From: Myxococcales bacterium
Lineage (GTDB): Bacteria > Myxococcota_A > Polyangia > Nannocystales > Nannocystaceae
DNA: 64,000 nt
NCBI GenBank assembly: GCA_020633315.1
Contig: JACKDV010000017.1
Span: 124,001 to 188,000, forward strand
Reading direction: 5' to 3'
In this document: positions 1-7,883 of the stretch, piece by piece
Layout: each line of letters opens with the position of its first letter
Numbering within the stretch: position 1 is the first letter of the stretch
Made by a program: the position numbers and the translations under genes
The notes under the pieces: model-generated
Seen by the model: only the letters and a program-made list of their open reading frames with translations
What the model was told of the DNA's origin: nothing
Database searches by the model: none

Positions 1-450
1 TTCCTCGCGGCCGACGACAAGCGCCAGCTCGCGATCCTGCTGGAGATCCTGCGGCTCGAGCCGATCGCCTCGCTGCTCTACCGACGGAGCGACCCCGACC
101 AGCTCAGCCCGCGGACGAAGTATGCCCTCGACCTGCGGGCCGTCCTCACGGACGAGGACGCGGTGGGCTCGTGCCCCCATGCGCTCGACCCCGATCGAGC
201 CGAGCGCACGAAGACCCACGGCGCGCTGCTGAGCTTCGGAGCGGGCGCGCACCACTGCCCCGGTCGCCACGTCGCGCTCCACGAGGCGCGGGTGTTCCTG
301 GACGCCATGCTGCGGCTGCCCGGCATCGCCCTCGAGCGTCCGCCCGACCTCGGCTGGTCGGAGCTGCTCATGAGCTACGAGCTGCGCGACGCGGTGGTGA
401 GCTGTGATCGCGATCCCTCCCCACGAGACTCCTCGGGAGTGCGACCATGA
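1..450 (+). CDS. Cytochrome P450, C-terminal part (5' end outside window)
   Basis: The reading frame is already open at base 1 and runs 149 codons to a TGA. It carries the P450 heme-binding loop SFGAGAHHCPGR, in which the Cys (codon at 256-258) is the proximal thiolate ligand of the heme iron; about 63 residues follow it, as usual for the family. The enzyme would be a heme-thiolate monooxygenase, but the substrate pocket lies upstream of the window, so no substrate can be named. The stop codon shares an ATGA overlap with the next gene, which suggests translational coupling. No redox partner gene is seen nearby. Confidence 0.85.
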   Translation, partial: FLAADDKRQLAILLEILRLEPIASLLYRRSDPDQLSPRTKYALDLRAVLTDEDAVGSCPHALDPDRAERTKTHGALLSFGAGAHHCPGRHVALHEARVFLDAMLRLPGIALERPPDLGWSELLMSYELRDAVVSCDRDPSPRDSSGVRP

Positions 451-1004
451 GGTGGATGAAGCGAGCCCTGCTCCTGGCCGCGCTGGCCTCGATCGTCGCC
501 GTGGGGCCCGGGATCGGCCCGGCCCCGGCCGTCGCGGCCGAGGCGGGGGCCGCGGTGGAATTCGAGTGGAGCTACCGCTACGCCGGAGGCAAGGCCGGGC
601 GCGCCGCGGTCGAGCAGGCCGTCGACGAGGTGGTCGCGGACATGAACGTGATGATCCGCGGCATCGCCCGGCGCAAGCTGCTCGAGGCCAACGAGGTGGT
701 GGGCGAGCTCGGCTTCAGCCTCGGCGGCGATCCGCTCGTGGCCAGCTTCGTCGGCGGTCGCATCATCGAGAGCCCGCGGGGCGGGGCGGCGGTCGAGTGG
801 GTCGACCAGTTCGGCGACACCGTGAAGGTCAGCCAGCGCTGGTCCAACGGCAAGCTCGTGCAGCGCATCTTCGACGCCAACGGCAGCCGCACCAACGTCT
901 ATCGCTTCGGGGACGACGGGCGCATGACGATGTCGGTGACGATCGAGGCGGCGCAGCTCCCCAAGCCGCTGCGCTACCGCCTGAGCTACCGCAAGGCGCA
1001 GTAG
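447..1004 (+). CDS. Exported protein of unknown function, coupled to P450 gene
   Basis: A 185-residue protein that starts inside the stop codon of the P450 gene (ATGA). The N-terminus is a typical Sec signal peptide: basic start (MRWMKR), a hydrophobic stretch rich in Leu/Ala/Val, and an Ala-x-Ala type end near residue 33. The mature part of about 150 residues has no motif I recognise; it is mixed alpha/beta in look, with Gly/Asp-rich turns and only one Met-rich patch. The four-base overlap with the P450 suggests both are made together, so a role linked to that oxidation reaction is possible but is inference only. A GC-rich hairpin follows the stop. Confidence 0.7.
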   Translation: MRWMKRALLLAALASIVAVGPGIGPAPAVAAEAGAAVEFEWSYRYAGGKAGRAAVEQAVDEVVADMNVMIRGIARRKLLEANEVVGELGFSLGGDPLVASFVGGRIIESPRGGAAVEWVDQFGDTVKVSQRWSNGKLVQRIFDANGSRTNVYRFGDDGRMTMSVTIEAAQLPKPLRYRLSYRKAQ

Positions 1005-1005
1005 C

Positions 1006-1030
1006 GGGGCCGGCCGCTGGGGGCGGCCCC
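1006..1030. terminator. GC-rich hairpin between convergent genes
   Basis: GGGGCCG at 1006-1012 pairs with CGGCCCC at 1024-1030, giving a 7-bp stem with an 11-base loop. It lies between two genes that point at each other and so could end transcription from both sides. There is no T-tract, so this is a weaker call. Confidence 0.4.
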
Positions 1031-1050
1031 GTGCCCGCGCCGACCCGAGC

Positions 1051-2430
1051 CTACGGCGAGAAGAACACGTCCAAGCTCGAGGCCGAGTCGCCGACGTCGT
1101 GGGAGCCCATGTGGAGCGAGCCGTCGGGCGCCCACAGCACCGCGCTCGGCTCGCCGGGCTCGGAGCTGGAGGGGAGGTCCGGGATCAGGTGCGGCGTGCG
1201 ACCGATGTCGATCGCCCCGGCCGTGAGCACCGCGAACCACGGCGTGCCGACCCCACCGTCGTACAGCGACATGCCCATCGCGATGCGCCCCTCGGGAGAC
1301 AGGGCGAGCCGCTCGATCTCCCCGACCGCGCCGCCGATGCACTCGATGCGATCGAGCTCGACGCCGGCCGCGTCGTGGTGCACGAGCAGCGGGACCTCTC
1401 CGAATGCACCACCGGCCCAGGTCCCGCCCGCGCCGTCGGGGACGACCACGTTGAGCACCGCGTCGGGCTCCCCCTCCTCCGCGGCCGGCCTCGACCACAG
1501 CTCGACGCCGCTCGCGTCCCAGCGGATCACGCGGGTCGGCGCGCTGGGTGCCTCGCCGAGGCCGACGAGCTCGCCGCCCGACTTGGTCAGCGCGCCGAGG
1601 TACCGCAGGTCGGGGCTCGCCGGCACCTGGCCCAGCAGGGCGCCGTCGGGGTCGAGCACCCACAGCACGAAGCCCGCGGGCTCGGCTCCTCCTCCCTCTA
1701 CGCCACCCCCGACCACGACCATGGTGTCGTCGGCGAACACGTCGGTTGCCACCTCGGCTCCGAGCTCGTCGTTGGACCACAGCACGGTGCCGTCGGCACC
1801 GAGCGCGACCACCGAGGCGACGGTCCCGAGCTCGAGGTCGAGCGAGCCCACGGCGTAGATGCGGCCCGTGTCGGTGACCGCGATGCGCCGAGCCTCGCTC
1901 ATCCACGGCGCCAAGGAGGTCGAGCTGGTGATGGCGAGGCTCTCGATCCGGGCCACGCTCACCTCGCTGGTCGCTGCGTCGTCGCCGATCGCCAGGAGCA
2001 CGCCGTCGGGGCGCATCGCGGCGTGGGTGAGGCGGAGGTCGATCGTGCTCCCGATGCCGTCGTAGTACCCGACGCAGCTCGGGTCGCAATCGGCTCCTCC
2101 GTCGCACTCCTCACCGGCCTCGATCATCCCGTTGCCACAGCTCGGCCCCCCCAGCAGGGGGCAGCCGGGGGCGCCCTCGGGCACGCAGCCACCGTCGGAG
2201 CAGACCTCGCCGTCGGGACACTCGTCGTTGCTCGTGCAGTCCCCGACGACTCCGCTGCTCTGCCCGTCCGAGGTGTCGGGCATGGCGGTCGTGCTGCCGA
2301 TGCCCACCTCGCCTCCTTCTTCCGAGGTGCCCTCCGTGATCGCACCACCGTCCTTGGTGTCGATGATGCACGACGGCAAGAGGGTGAGGGCCAGGGGGAT
2401 TGCAGCGGATGCGGGCGAGCGGTGTGTCAT
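1051..2430 (-). CDS. Secreted lipoprotein with Cys-rich head and beta-propeller-like body
   Basis: 459 residues. The start at 2430 (MTHRSPASA) was chosen because it gives a short lipoprotein signal ending in LLPSC; the open frame extends further upstream but without a signal. Behind the lipidated Cys comes an acidic Gly/Ser/Thr linker, then a Cys-rich knot (NDECPDGEVCSDGGC) and a CGNGMIEAGEECD motif, both common in myxobacterial surface proteins. The rest shows repeated units with hydrophobic strands and DG/GG turns (for example GADGTVLWS, DPDGALLG, APDGSLHMG), which suggests a beta-propeller. It starts 34 bp after the ECF sigma gene on the same strand and is probably the last gene of that operon. 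Function unknown. Confidence 0.7.
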   Translation of the reverse strand: MTHRSPASAAIPLALTLLPSCIIDTKDGGAITEGTSEEGGEVGIGSTTAMPDTSDGQSSGVVGDCTSNDECPDGEVCSDGGCVPEGAPGCPLLGGPSCGNGMIEAGEECDGGADCDPSCVGYYDGIGSTIDLRLTHAAMRPDGVLLAIGDDAATSEVSVARIESLAITSSTSLAPWMSEARRIAVTDTGRIYAVGSLDLELGTVASVVALGADGTVLWSNDELGAEVATDVFADDTMVVVGGGVEGGGAEPAGFVLWVLDPDGALLGQVPASPDLRYLGALTKSGGELVGLGEAPSAPTRVIRWDASGVELWSRPAAEEGEPDAVLNVVVPDGAGGTWAGGAFGEVPLLVHHDAAGVELDRIECIGGAVGEIERLALSPEGRIAMGMSLYDGGVGTPWFAVLTAGAIDIGRTPHLIPDLPSSSEPGEPSAVLWAPDGSLHMGSHDVGDSASSLDVFFSP

Positions 2431-2464
2431 CGAAGGAGAGCTGCACCGACCGACCCGGTCTTCG

Positions 2465-3679
2465 TCACGGGCACGCGGCTTCGTCGGACGCAGCCAGTCC
2501 GAGGCGGACGAGCTCGTCGCGCGCCACCTGGGCTCGATCGGCTCGGCCGGCGGCACAGGCCGCCCGTCGCTCGGTGCGAACGCGGTCGCGGTGGAGCGGT
2601 CCGTCGTCGGGGGGCAGGGCGTCGAGCACGGCCAGCGCGGCGACGGGATCGTGGGCACCGAGGTGGGCCTGGGCTCGACGGAGCATCGTCAGGGTGTGGT
2701 CGAAGTCGTCGCCGCTGCGATCCGGGTCGGCTGCGGCCGCGGTCGGGGACGCCACCTTCGACCCGCTCCGGCGAGGCCGCGGACGGGCGTCTACGGGGCG
2801 GCCCGAGGCCGGCGCGAGCGTGCTCGCGTCGGCCGAGAGCACGCCCGCGGCTGGAGGGGCGGCCGGCGGCGCGGGGGGCTCGGTCTGCGCGGGGGCGGGG
2901 ATCGACGGCGAAGAGCGGGTCGGCTCCGGGCGTGTCGCGAGCTCCGGGGCCGAGCGCCCCGACTCGACGCGCACGGCCTCCAGCGAGATCCCCACGATCG
3001 CGAGCGCGGCGATGCCCGTGGCCCACTTGGCCAGTGTGGTCGCGGTGAGCGTTCCGGCGACGGCGGTCTTGCCCCCGGGCAGCCCGGCCACGATGGCGGC
3101 CCAGGTGCGCTTGCGCTGCTCGGGGCTCGGCTGCTCGCCGGCCACCGCCGCGCGCAGCGTGCCGTCCGTCTCCGCGAGCACGCGCCCGAAGCGTCGCCGC
3201 GCCAGTCGTAGCCGAGACGAGACGGTGTTGGCCGGAGCCCCGGTGAGGTCGGCCGTCTCGGCGGTCGCCATGCCGAGCACCTCCATCAGCACGAACACCT
3301 CGCGCTGCTCGTCGGGCAGGGTCTCGAGGAAGTCGTGCAGGCGCTGCCAGGCGCGGCGGCGGGCGAGGCCCTCGTCGGGTCCCGGCGACGATGGGGGCTC
3401 GGGCACGGTCTCGAGCATGCGGCGGCGCCGGGCCGAGCTGCGGCGCCGCGAGAACGCCACGTTGCGAGCCACCCCCACCAGCCACCGCTCCTCGGTGACC
3501 CGCGGATCCCGGTGGGCGATGCGGCGGTGGATCGCGAGGAAGACGTCGTGGACCGCGTCGTCCAGATCAGGATCGCCGATGCCACAGCCTCGCAGCACCC
3601 AGCGGACGCGACGATGGTGGCGTCGATAGAGGTGCTCGAGCTGCTGGACGGCGGGGGGGGTCTGGACGGTGCGTCCCAC
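2465..3679 (-). CDS. ECF sigma factor fused to a membrane segment and C-terminal domain
   Basis: 404 residues, about twice the length of an ordinary ECF sigma factor. Residues 15-80 form the sigma-70 region 2 (LDDAVHDVFLAIHRR); residues 115-165 form region 4 with a helix-turn-helix (LPDEQREVFVLMEV ... ANTVSSRLRLARRRF). Residues about 217-235 are a hydrophobic helix (WATGIAALAIVGISL) followed by a Pro/Ala-rich linker and a helical C-terminal part of about 100 residues. This layout suggests a sigma factor tethered to the inner membrane, with an outside domain that could act as its own sensor in place of a separate anti-sigma factor; that is inference. Neighbours on the same strand: a secreted protein 44 bp upstream and a lipoprotein 34 bp downstream. 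A second fusion of this kind lies at 42898-43983. Confidence 0.85.
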   Translation of the reverse strand: MGRTVQTPPAVQQLEHLYRRHHRRVRWVLRGCGIGDPDLDDAVHDVFLAIHRRIAHRDPRVTEERWLVGVARNVAFSRRRSSARRRRMLETVPEPPSSPGPDEGLARRRAWQRLHDFLETLPDEQREVFVLMEVLGMATAETADLTGAPANTVSSRLRLARRRFGRVLAETDGTLRAAVAGEQPSPEQRKRTWAAIVAGLPGGKTAVAGTLTATTLAKWATGIAALAIVGISLEAVRVESGRSAPELATRPEPTRSSPSIPAPAQTEPPAPPAAPPAAGVLSADASTLAPASGRPVDARPRPRRSGSKVASPTAAAADPDRSGDDFDHTLTMLRRAQAHLGAHDPVAALAVLDALPPDDGPLHRDRVRTERRAACAAGRADRAQVARDELVRLGLAASDEAACP

Positions 3680-3723
3680 GGAGCGCGCTCATCCTACGTC
3701 TGCACCGCTCGGCCGCCGCTTCG

Positions 3724-4743
3724 TCACGGGAGGCGCAGGCGAGCGCCCACGAGCACGCGGGCCCCCACGGACGGCGTTCGGAACGCCTCTACGTGGACCC
3801 CGTCGCGGGTGAGGTGGATGCCCGAGCGTGCCAGCGGGACGACCGCATCGGCGCAGAGCTGCAGGGCGATCCGCGATTGCGCAGGCCACGCGGCACCCGC
3901 CCCAACGCTCGCGGCGACCCACGGTGCCACCGCGTCTCGGCCCGCGACGCTGTCTCCGGTGCCGCCCCCCACGAGCGCGCCTGCCTCGATGCCCACACCC
4001 AGCGGGATCGCGACCGGTCCGGTGGCCAGCGAATAGCGGACGTGCACGCCTCCGGCGCTGAGCGATGCTCGCACGCCCACGCCCCGCTCGAGCTGCTGGG
4101 TCGACGCGAGCGCATGCCAGCCGACCGCATGGATCGACCACGGGCCGCGCCCCCAGCCGATGTCGCCGCCGAGCATCGGGCTGGGCCCGGGCACGATCGC
4201 GAACGCGGGACCGACGAACGCGCCCAGCAGCACCCGGTCTCGTCGGCGGGGCGCTCGGGGCTCGGTGGTGGCAGGTGCCGGATCGGCGCGCACCAAGGGC
4301 GGGCTCTCCAGCGCGGGGGAGCTCGCCAGGGCGTCGGGGCGGACGGCCGGGACCCGGGGCGGCGAGGGATGCGACAGCGCAGCATTGGTGGGGAGCGGAG
4401 CCAGGGTCGCCGCGGTGACGAGCACCACCGCGCGCGCCAGCGTGCCGCAGTCGCTCGCGCTCAGCTCGCGATGCTCGGTGCGATCGTGGTGCTCGATCGT
4501 CATCGAGACCCCGTAGGCCCCGGGCTCGCCGTAGGGGCGGGCGAGCACGTGGGCATCCCCCCGCGACGCGGCCCGCAACGCGCCGCCCGACAGCCGCTCG
4601 AGATCCTCGGTCACCGTCGCGGCGCTCGGGCACCCGGGGCTCGAGCGCCACTCGAGCCGCACCTCGACGGCGGCCGACGGTCCCGACGCCTCGGCGGGGG
4701 CCACAGCCGCGACGAGCGCGGCGACGAGCGTGGTCGCGAGCAA
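3724..4743 (-). CDS. Exported protein with probable beta-barrel domain, sigma-factor operon
   Basis: About 339 residues from a TTG at 4743. The hydrophobic start (LVAALVAAVAPAEA) looks like a signal peptide, but it lacks a basic end and no Shine-Dalgarno sequence is visible; the frame stays open upstream (RSTTALLVTLLAT), so the true start is uncertain. The N-terminal half has an SPGCPS / SDCGTLA Cys pair typical of a compact periplasmic domain, then a Pro/Ala-rich linker. The C-terminal half alternates Gly and aromatic residues (LLGAFVGPAFAIVPG, VGVGIEAGALVGGG) and ends GARVLVGARLRLP, like a small outer-membrane barrel. It lies 44 bp upstream of the membrane-fused sigma gene and is probably co-transcribed. 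Confidence 0.65.
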   Translation of the reverse strand: MLATTLVAALVAAVAPAEASGPSAAVEVRLEWRSSPGCPSAATVTEDLERLSGGALRAASRGDAHVLARPYGEPGAYGVSMTIEHHDRTEHRELSASDCGTLARAVVLVTAATLAPLPTNAALSHPSPPRVPAVRPDALASSPALESPPLVRADPAPATTEPRAPRRRDRVLLGAFVGPAFAIVPGPSPMLGGDIGWGRGPWSIHAVGWHALASTQQLERGVGVRASLSAGGVHVRYSLATGPVAIPLGVGIEAGALVGGGTGDSVAGRDAVAPWVAASVGAGAAWPAQSRIALQLCADAVVPLARSGIHLTRDGVHVEAFRTPSVGARVLVGARLRLP

Positions 4744-4809
4744 CGTGACGAGTAATGCCGTGGTGGACCGGGTCGTGCAACCGCCGGGGTATCGCTGCGT
4801 CGGCCTGCC

Positions 4810-5490
4810 ATCGTCCAGTGGGCTCCGCGGGGCGCCCCTCGTCGGCCGAGCTCGCTCGAGCCGACCGCTGCCTCCTTCTTGGCCTCGAAGGTCTTCTTGG
4901 CCACCTCCGTGGCCGTCGTCCGCTCGTAGACGGTGACCTCCCAGTCCTCGAGCAACAGCTGGGCCTCGTTGCCCGACGAGGCCTCGCAGCCCTTGTCCGC
5001 CGGCGCTCGTCCAGCGCCTCCTTGATCGCCACGCGGTCGATGTGAGCGAAGGTCGGCGCGTCGTCGACGATGGTGTCCTTCGGCACGCCCCCCAGGTACG
5101 CCACGAAGTAGGTCACGTGACCCTCGGGGGTCCTCGCGCATGGGGAAGGGCTTGCCCTCCGACACGGCCTCGAGCGAGGTGGTCGCCCCGATGACCTTCA
5201 CCTTCTGGAGCTGCACCGACACGCTCCCTCCGTCGGGGAGCGTCAGGGGCAGCGGCTCGAGGCCGAGGACCTGGGTCACGGGAAGCTCGTCCAGCTCGGG
5301 GCCCAGCGGCACCTCGAGCTTGGTGGCGATGCCGTCCCCCGCCTTCGTGCTCAGCTCGCCGAGGTCAGCTCGGTCCCCGGCGGGGCCCCGTTGACGTCGA
5401 TCTCGATCATGCCGTCGTGAGCCCAGGCGCTGCCGTAGAGCTTGGTCGGGCGTCTTGCACACGGGCGGCGCGGGGCTGGCCTCGCGCATG
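4810..5490 (-). pseudogene. Gene broken by at least three frameshifts, function unknown
   Basis: On the minus strand a protein-like sequence can be read only by switching frame. From about 5450 to 5355 one frame reads TKLYGSAWAHDGMIEIDVNG; from about 5375 to 5125 a second reads LGELSTKAGDGIATKLEVPL and goes on to SEGKPFPMRED; from about 5116 to 5000 a third reads TYFVAYLGGVPKDTIVDDAP; then the second frame resumes with QLLLEDWEVTVYERTTATEV to about 4860. Each piece has natural composition and the pieces join end to end, so this is one decayed (or mis-sequenced) gene of roughly 200 codons. No catalytic motif is recognisable. Neighbouring genes are intact, which argues against general poor sequence quality. 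Confidence 0.65.
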
Positions 5491-5548
5491 GCGGCTCTCG
5501 GCCGTGGGGGACGACGACTCCGAGAGTCTGGACGAAACAGCTTGCACA

Positions 5549-5593
5549 TGCAACCCACTTGCGTGTAGTCATCGTTTCTGCAACTAAATTGCA
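5549..5593 (+). promoter_or_regulatory. Two 15-bp inverted repeats, candidate Zur/Fur-family operator
   Basis: TGCAACTAAATTGCA at 5579-5593 is a 7-1-7 inverted repeat with six of seven pairs matching. A weaker copy, TGCAACCCACTTGCG, sits at 5549-5563, exactly 30 bp (about three helical turns) upstream. Both lie in the relatively AT-rich gap before the COG0523 GTPase gene. The 15-bp 7-1-7 layout is that of Fur-family boxes, and COG0523 genes are often Zur targets, so a zinc-dependent repressor site is a reasonable guess. A close relative of the stronger copy occurs at 37422-37436. Confidence 0.5.
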
Positions 5594-5742
5594 TGTGGTT
5601 CCTGCTCGCGTCCACAGGAGACCAACACGACGCAGAGCCCGCAAGCCAGCCACCACGAGCCGATCCAGGAACCAACTCGTACGGACGGCTCGTGAAGGGT
5701 CGCTGCCGTGAAAGAACAAACAAGCGAAGCAGAGCGAAGTTC

Positions 5743-6978
5743 ATGGAAAGCACCCCGCGCACCAATCATCCCCGCCTCCCCGTCACGGTGCTGTCGGGCT
5801 TTCTCGGGGCCGGAAAGACCACGCTCCTCAACCAGGTGCTCAACAACCGGGAGGGACGGCGCGTCGCGGTGATCGTGAACGACATGAGCGAGGTCAACAT
5901 CGACGCCGTGCTCGTCGAGCGCGGTGGTGCTGAGCTCTCTCGGACCGAGGAGAAGCTGGTCGAGATGTCGAACGGGTGCATCTGCTGCACTCTGCGAGAC
6001 GACCTGCTCGCCGAGGTCTCTCGGCTCGCCCAGGAGGGCCGCTTCGACAACCTGCTGATCGAGTCCACGGGGATCTCGGAGCCCATCCCCGTGGCTCAGA
6101 CCTTCACCTTCGAGGACGAGAACGGAGTGAGCCTGAGTCAGGTGTCGCGGCTCGACACCATGGTGACGGTGGTGGACGCGGCCAATTTCCTACGGGACTA
6201 CAACGCCGCCGAGGCGCTCGAGGATCGCGGTGAGTCGTTGGGCGAGGAAGACCACCGCACGGTCACCGACCTGCTCGTCGACCAGATCGAGTTCGCCGAC
6301 GTCATCGTGCTCAACAAGCTCGACCTCGTGAGCAACGATCAGGCTCTCGAGGTCGAGGCCATCGTCAAGGCACTCAACCCCGGTGCGAAGATCCTCATGG
6401 CGACGCGCGGCCAGGTGCCGCTCGCCTCCGTCCTCGACACCGGCTTGTTCGACTACGACAAGGCGGCGAGCTCCGCCGGCTGGATTCGGGAGCTCTCGGG
6501 CGAGCACACGCCCGAGACCGAGGAGTACGGGATCTCGAGCTTCACCTACCGGACGTCGCAGCCCTTCGACGCGGAGAAGCTGTGGACCTTCCTCCACGAC
6601 GATGAGAACTGGCGCGGCGTGCTCCGCTCCAAGGGCTTCTTCTGGGTCGCGGCCGACCACCGGGTCGCCTACGAGTGGGCTCAGGCGGGCGGTGTCAGCA
6701 ATGTGAGCCCAGCCGGGATGTGGTGGGCTGCCGTGCCTCGCGAGCACTGGGGCCACCCGGACGGCCAGCGCCCCGATCAGCAGCCGAGTTGGCACCCTCG
6801 CTTCGGCGATCGCGCGCAGCAGCTCGTCTTCATCGGACAGAAGATGGATGAGGCGGGCATGCGGGCTCGCCTCGACGCGTGCCTGCTCGATGAGGGCCTG
6901 GCCTCCGCCGACAGCAGAGCCTGGGCGGAGCTGCAAAACCCGTTTCCGGAGCTGCACATGGCGGAGGAGTCCGCATGA
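5743..6978 (+). CDS. COG0523 (ZigA/CobW-type) metallochaperone GTPase
   Basis: 411 residues from the ATG at 5743; the longer frame upstream has no protein-like sequence. Residues 14-29 hold the P-loop (VLSGFLGAGKTTLLNQ). The metal-binding motif NGCICCTLR carries the family Cys-x-Cys-Cys set at residues 79, 81 and 82. ESTGISEP and the guanine-recognition motif NKLD follow, and the C-terminal CobW_C domain (about residues 265-395) is complete. These proteins use GTP hydrolysis to hand a metal, usually Zn2+, to client enzymes; the full-length two-domain form with WWAAVP resembles the ZigA/YeiR/YciC group induced in zinc starvation. The gene follows two inverted repeats (5549-5593), overlaps a tiny ORF by ATGA and is followed by a His-rich protein gene, all of which fits metal homeostasis. 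Confidence 0.9.
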   Translation: MESTPRTNHPRLPVTVLSGFLGAGKTTLLNQVLNNREGRRVAVIVNDMSEVNIDAVLVERGGAELSRTEEKLVEMSNGCICCTLRDDLLAEVSRLAQEGRFDNLLIESTGISEPIPVAQTFTFEDENGVSLSQVSRLDTMVTVVDAANFLRDYNAAEALEDRGESLGEEDHRTVTDLLVDQIEFADVIVLNKLDLVSNDQALEVEAIVKALNPGAKILMATRGQVPLASVLDTGLFDYDKAASSAGWIRELSGEHTPETEEYGISSFTYRTSQPFDAEKLWTFLHDDENWRGVLRSKGFFWVAADHRVAYEWAQAGGVSNVSPAGMWWAAVPREHWGHPDGQRPDQQPSWHPRFGDRAQQLVFIGQKMDEAGMRARLDACLLDEGLASADSRAWAELQNPFPELHMAEESA

Positions 6979-7127
6979 TCAGCACGCTGAGGTGTGCCCT
7001 GACCTCGACGACCATCGCCATCCACGTCCTCGTCGGATGCGCCAGTTCACGACAGGTCGCTCCAGACCACCCGTATGGAGGCGATGACGCGCCAAACCTC
7101 GGTCCCAGGGATCTACGCGGCTGGTGA
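6975..7127 (+). CDS. Possible 50-residue lipoprotein-like ORF
   Basis: Starts inside the stop codon of the GTPase gene (ATGA) and encodes 50 residues: a basic start, a moderately hydrophobic stretch and a lipobox-like VLVGC, then a short polar tail ending DLRGW. It could be a coupled small lipoprotein. Against this, it overlaps the thioredoxin-reductase-like remnant in another frame, and its N-terminal stretch is rich in Thr and less hydrophobic than normal signals. It may simply be read-through into the debris of a lost gene. Confidence 0.3.
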   Translation: MISTLRCALTSTTIAIHVLVGCASSRQVAPDHPYGGDDAPNLGPRDLRGW

Positions 7128-7224
7128 TCTCACCACACGCGCCCAGGGGGCCGTGTTCGCCGCCGCGACAGGGGCGCAGGCTGCCGCCATGTGCAATCAC
7201 GACCTCTGTTTGGCCACGACGTAG
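7042..7224 (+). pseudogene. 3' remnant of a thioredoxin-reductase-like flavoprotein gene
   Basis: Frame 1 of this stretch reads QTSVPGIYAAGDLTTRAQG followed by AVFAAATGAQAAAMCNHDL and a TAG stop. This is the C-terminal FAD-binding signature of the thioredoxin reductase-like family (TxxPGxYAAGD, then an Ala-rich helix and the NHDL end). Only about 60 residues remain; the rest of the FAD/NADPH domains is missing and the frame runs into the end of the GTPase gene region. It is therefore a truncated relic, left when the upstream part was deleted or replaced. An ATG at 7075 could allow expression of 49 residues but these could not form an enzyme. Confidence 0.65.
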
Positions 7225-7259
7225 AGGTGCAATCTCACCAACACGCAAGCGAGGACAAC

Positions 7260-7658
7260 ATGACCAACCAACACGAGGAAGACCAAAGCGACCATCAGCA
7301 CGACCACGCCGATCATGAGCGCTGGCTCGCCGACCATCGGACCTGGCGCATCGAGCACAGGCAGCTGATCGCCGCCCTACGACGCATCGAGGCGGACCTT
7401 CACGAACATGAAGCGCATCTGCTGGAGCACGAGCGGGTCATCGCGGCCCACGAGGCCGAGCTTGCTCGCCACCAGGACCGGATCCGGGAGCACGAGCAGA
7501 CAGGCGATGGCAGTGAGCACGACGCCGCCCACGCCGAGCACGAGGCGAAGCACAAAGCGCACGGAGAGTTCGCCCGTCAGCACGAGGAGCTGCGGCAGCG
7601 TCATGATGCGATGTGCCGGAAGCTCGCAGGGCTGCTCGACCCCCTGAGCGACGACTGA
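7260..7658 (+). CDS. His-rich helical protein, probable metal-binding/storage protein
   Basis: 132 residues from the ATG at 7260, which has GAGG just upstream. Twenty-one residues are His, spread through an almost wholly helical, Glu/Arg-rich sequence (DHQHDHADHERW, HEHEAHLLEHERVI, HDAAHAEHEAKHKAH). There is no signal peptide, so it should be cytosolic. Regular His spacing along a coiled-coil-like helix suggests binding of many Zn2+ or Ni2+ ions. Its place behind a COG0523 GTPase with Fur-type boxes supports a metal buffer or donor role; the exact metal is inference. The longer frame from 7191 overlaps the flavoprotein remnant and was not used. Confidence 0.75.
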   Translation: MTNQHEEDQSDHQHDHADHERWLADHRTWRIEHRQLIAALRRIEADLHEHEAHLLEHERVIAAHEAELARHQDRIREHEQTGDGSEHDAAHAEHEAKHKAHGEFARQHEELRQRHDAMCRKLAGLLDPLSDD

Positions 7659-7883
7659 TCCCGACGTCGCCACCCTCTCGCGCACGCTGGCGACTGCGGA
7701 TGAACAGGCGGTCGCCCGAGTGCGTCGACTCGTCGGTGACCTCGGGACTCTCCGCCATCGCCTCGTCCGTCGTGCCGACCGCCGGACGAGACGCCGTGGA
7801 GCTACTCGCCCGACCGTCGGATTGGAGAGAGCGTGGCGACGGCCGTCGCTCGGCAGCTTGGATGCCGAGCCTCCGCCAACAGT

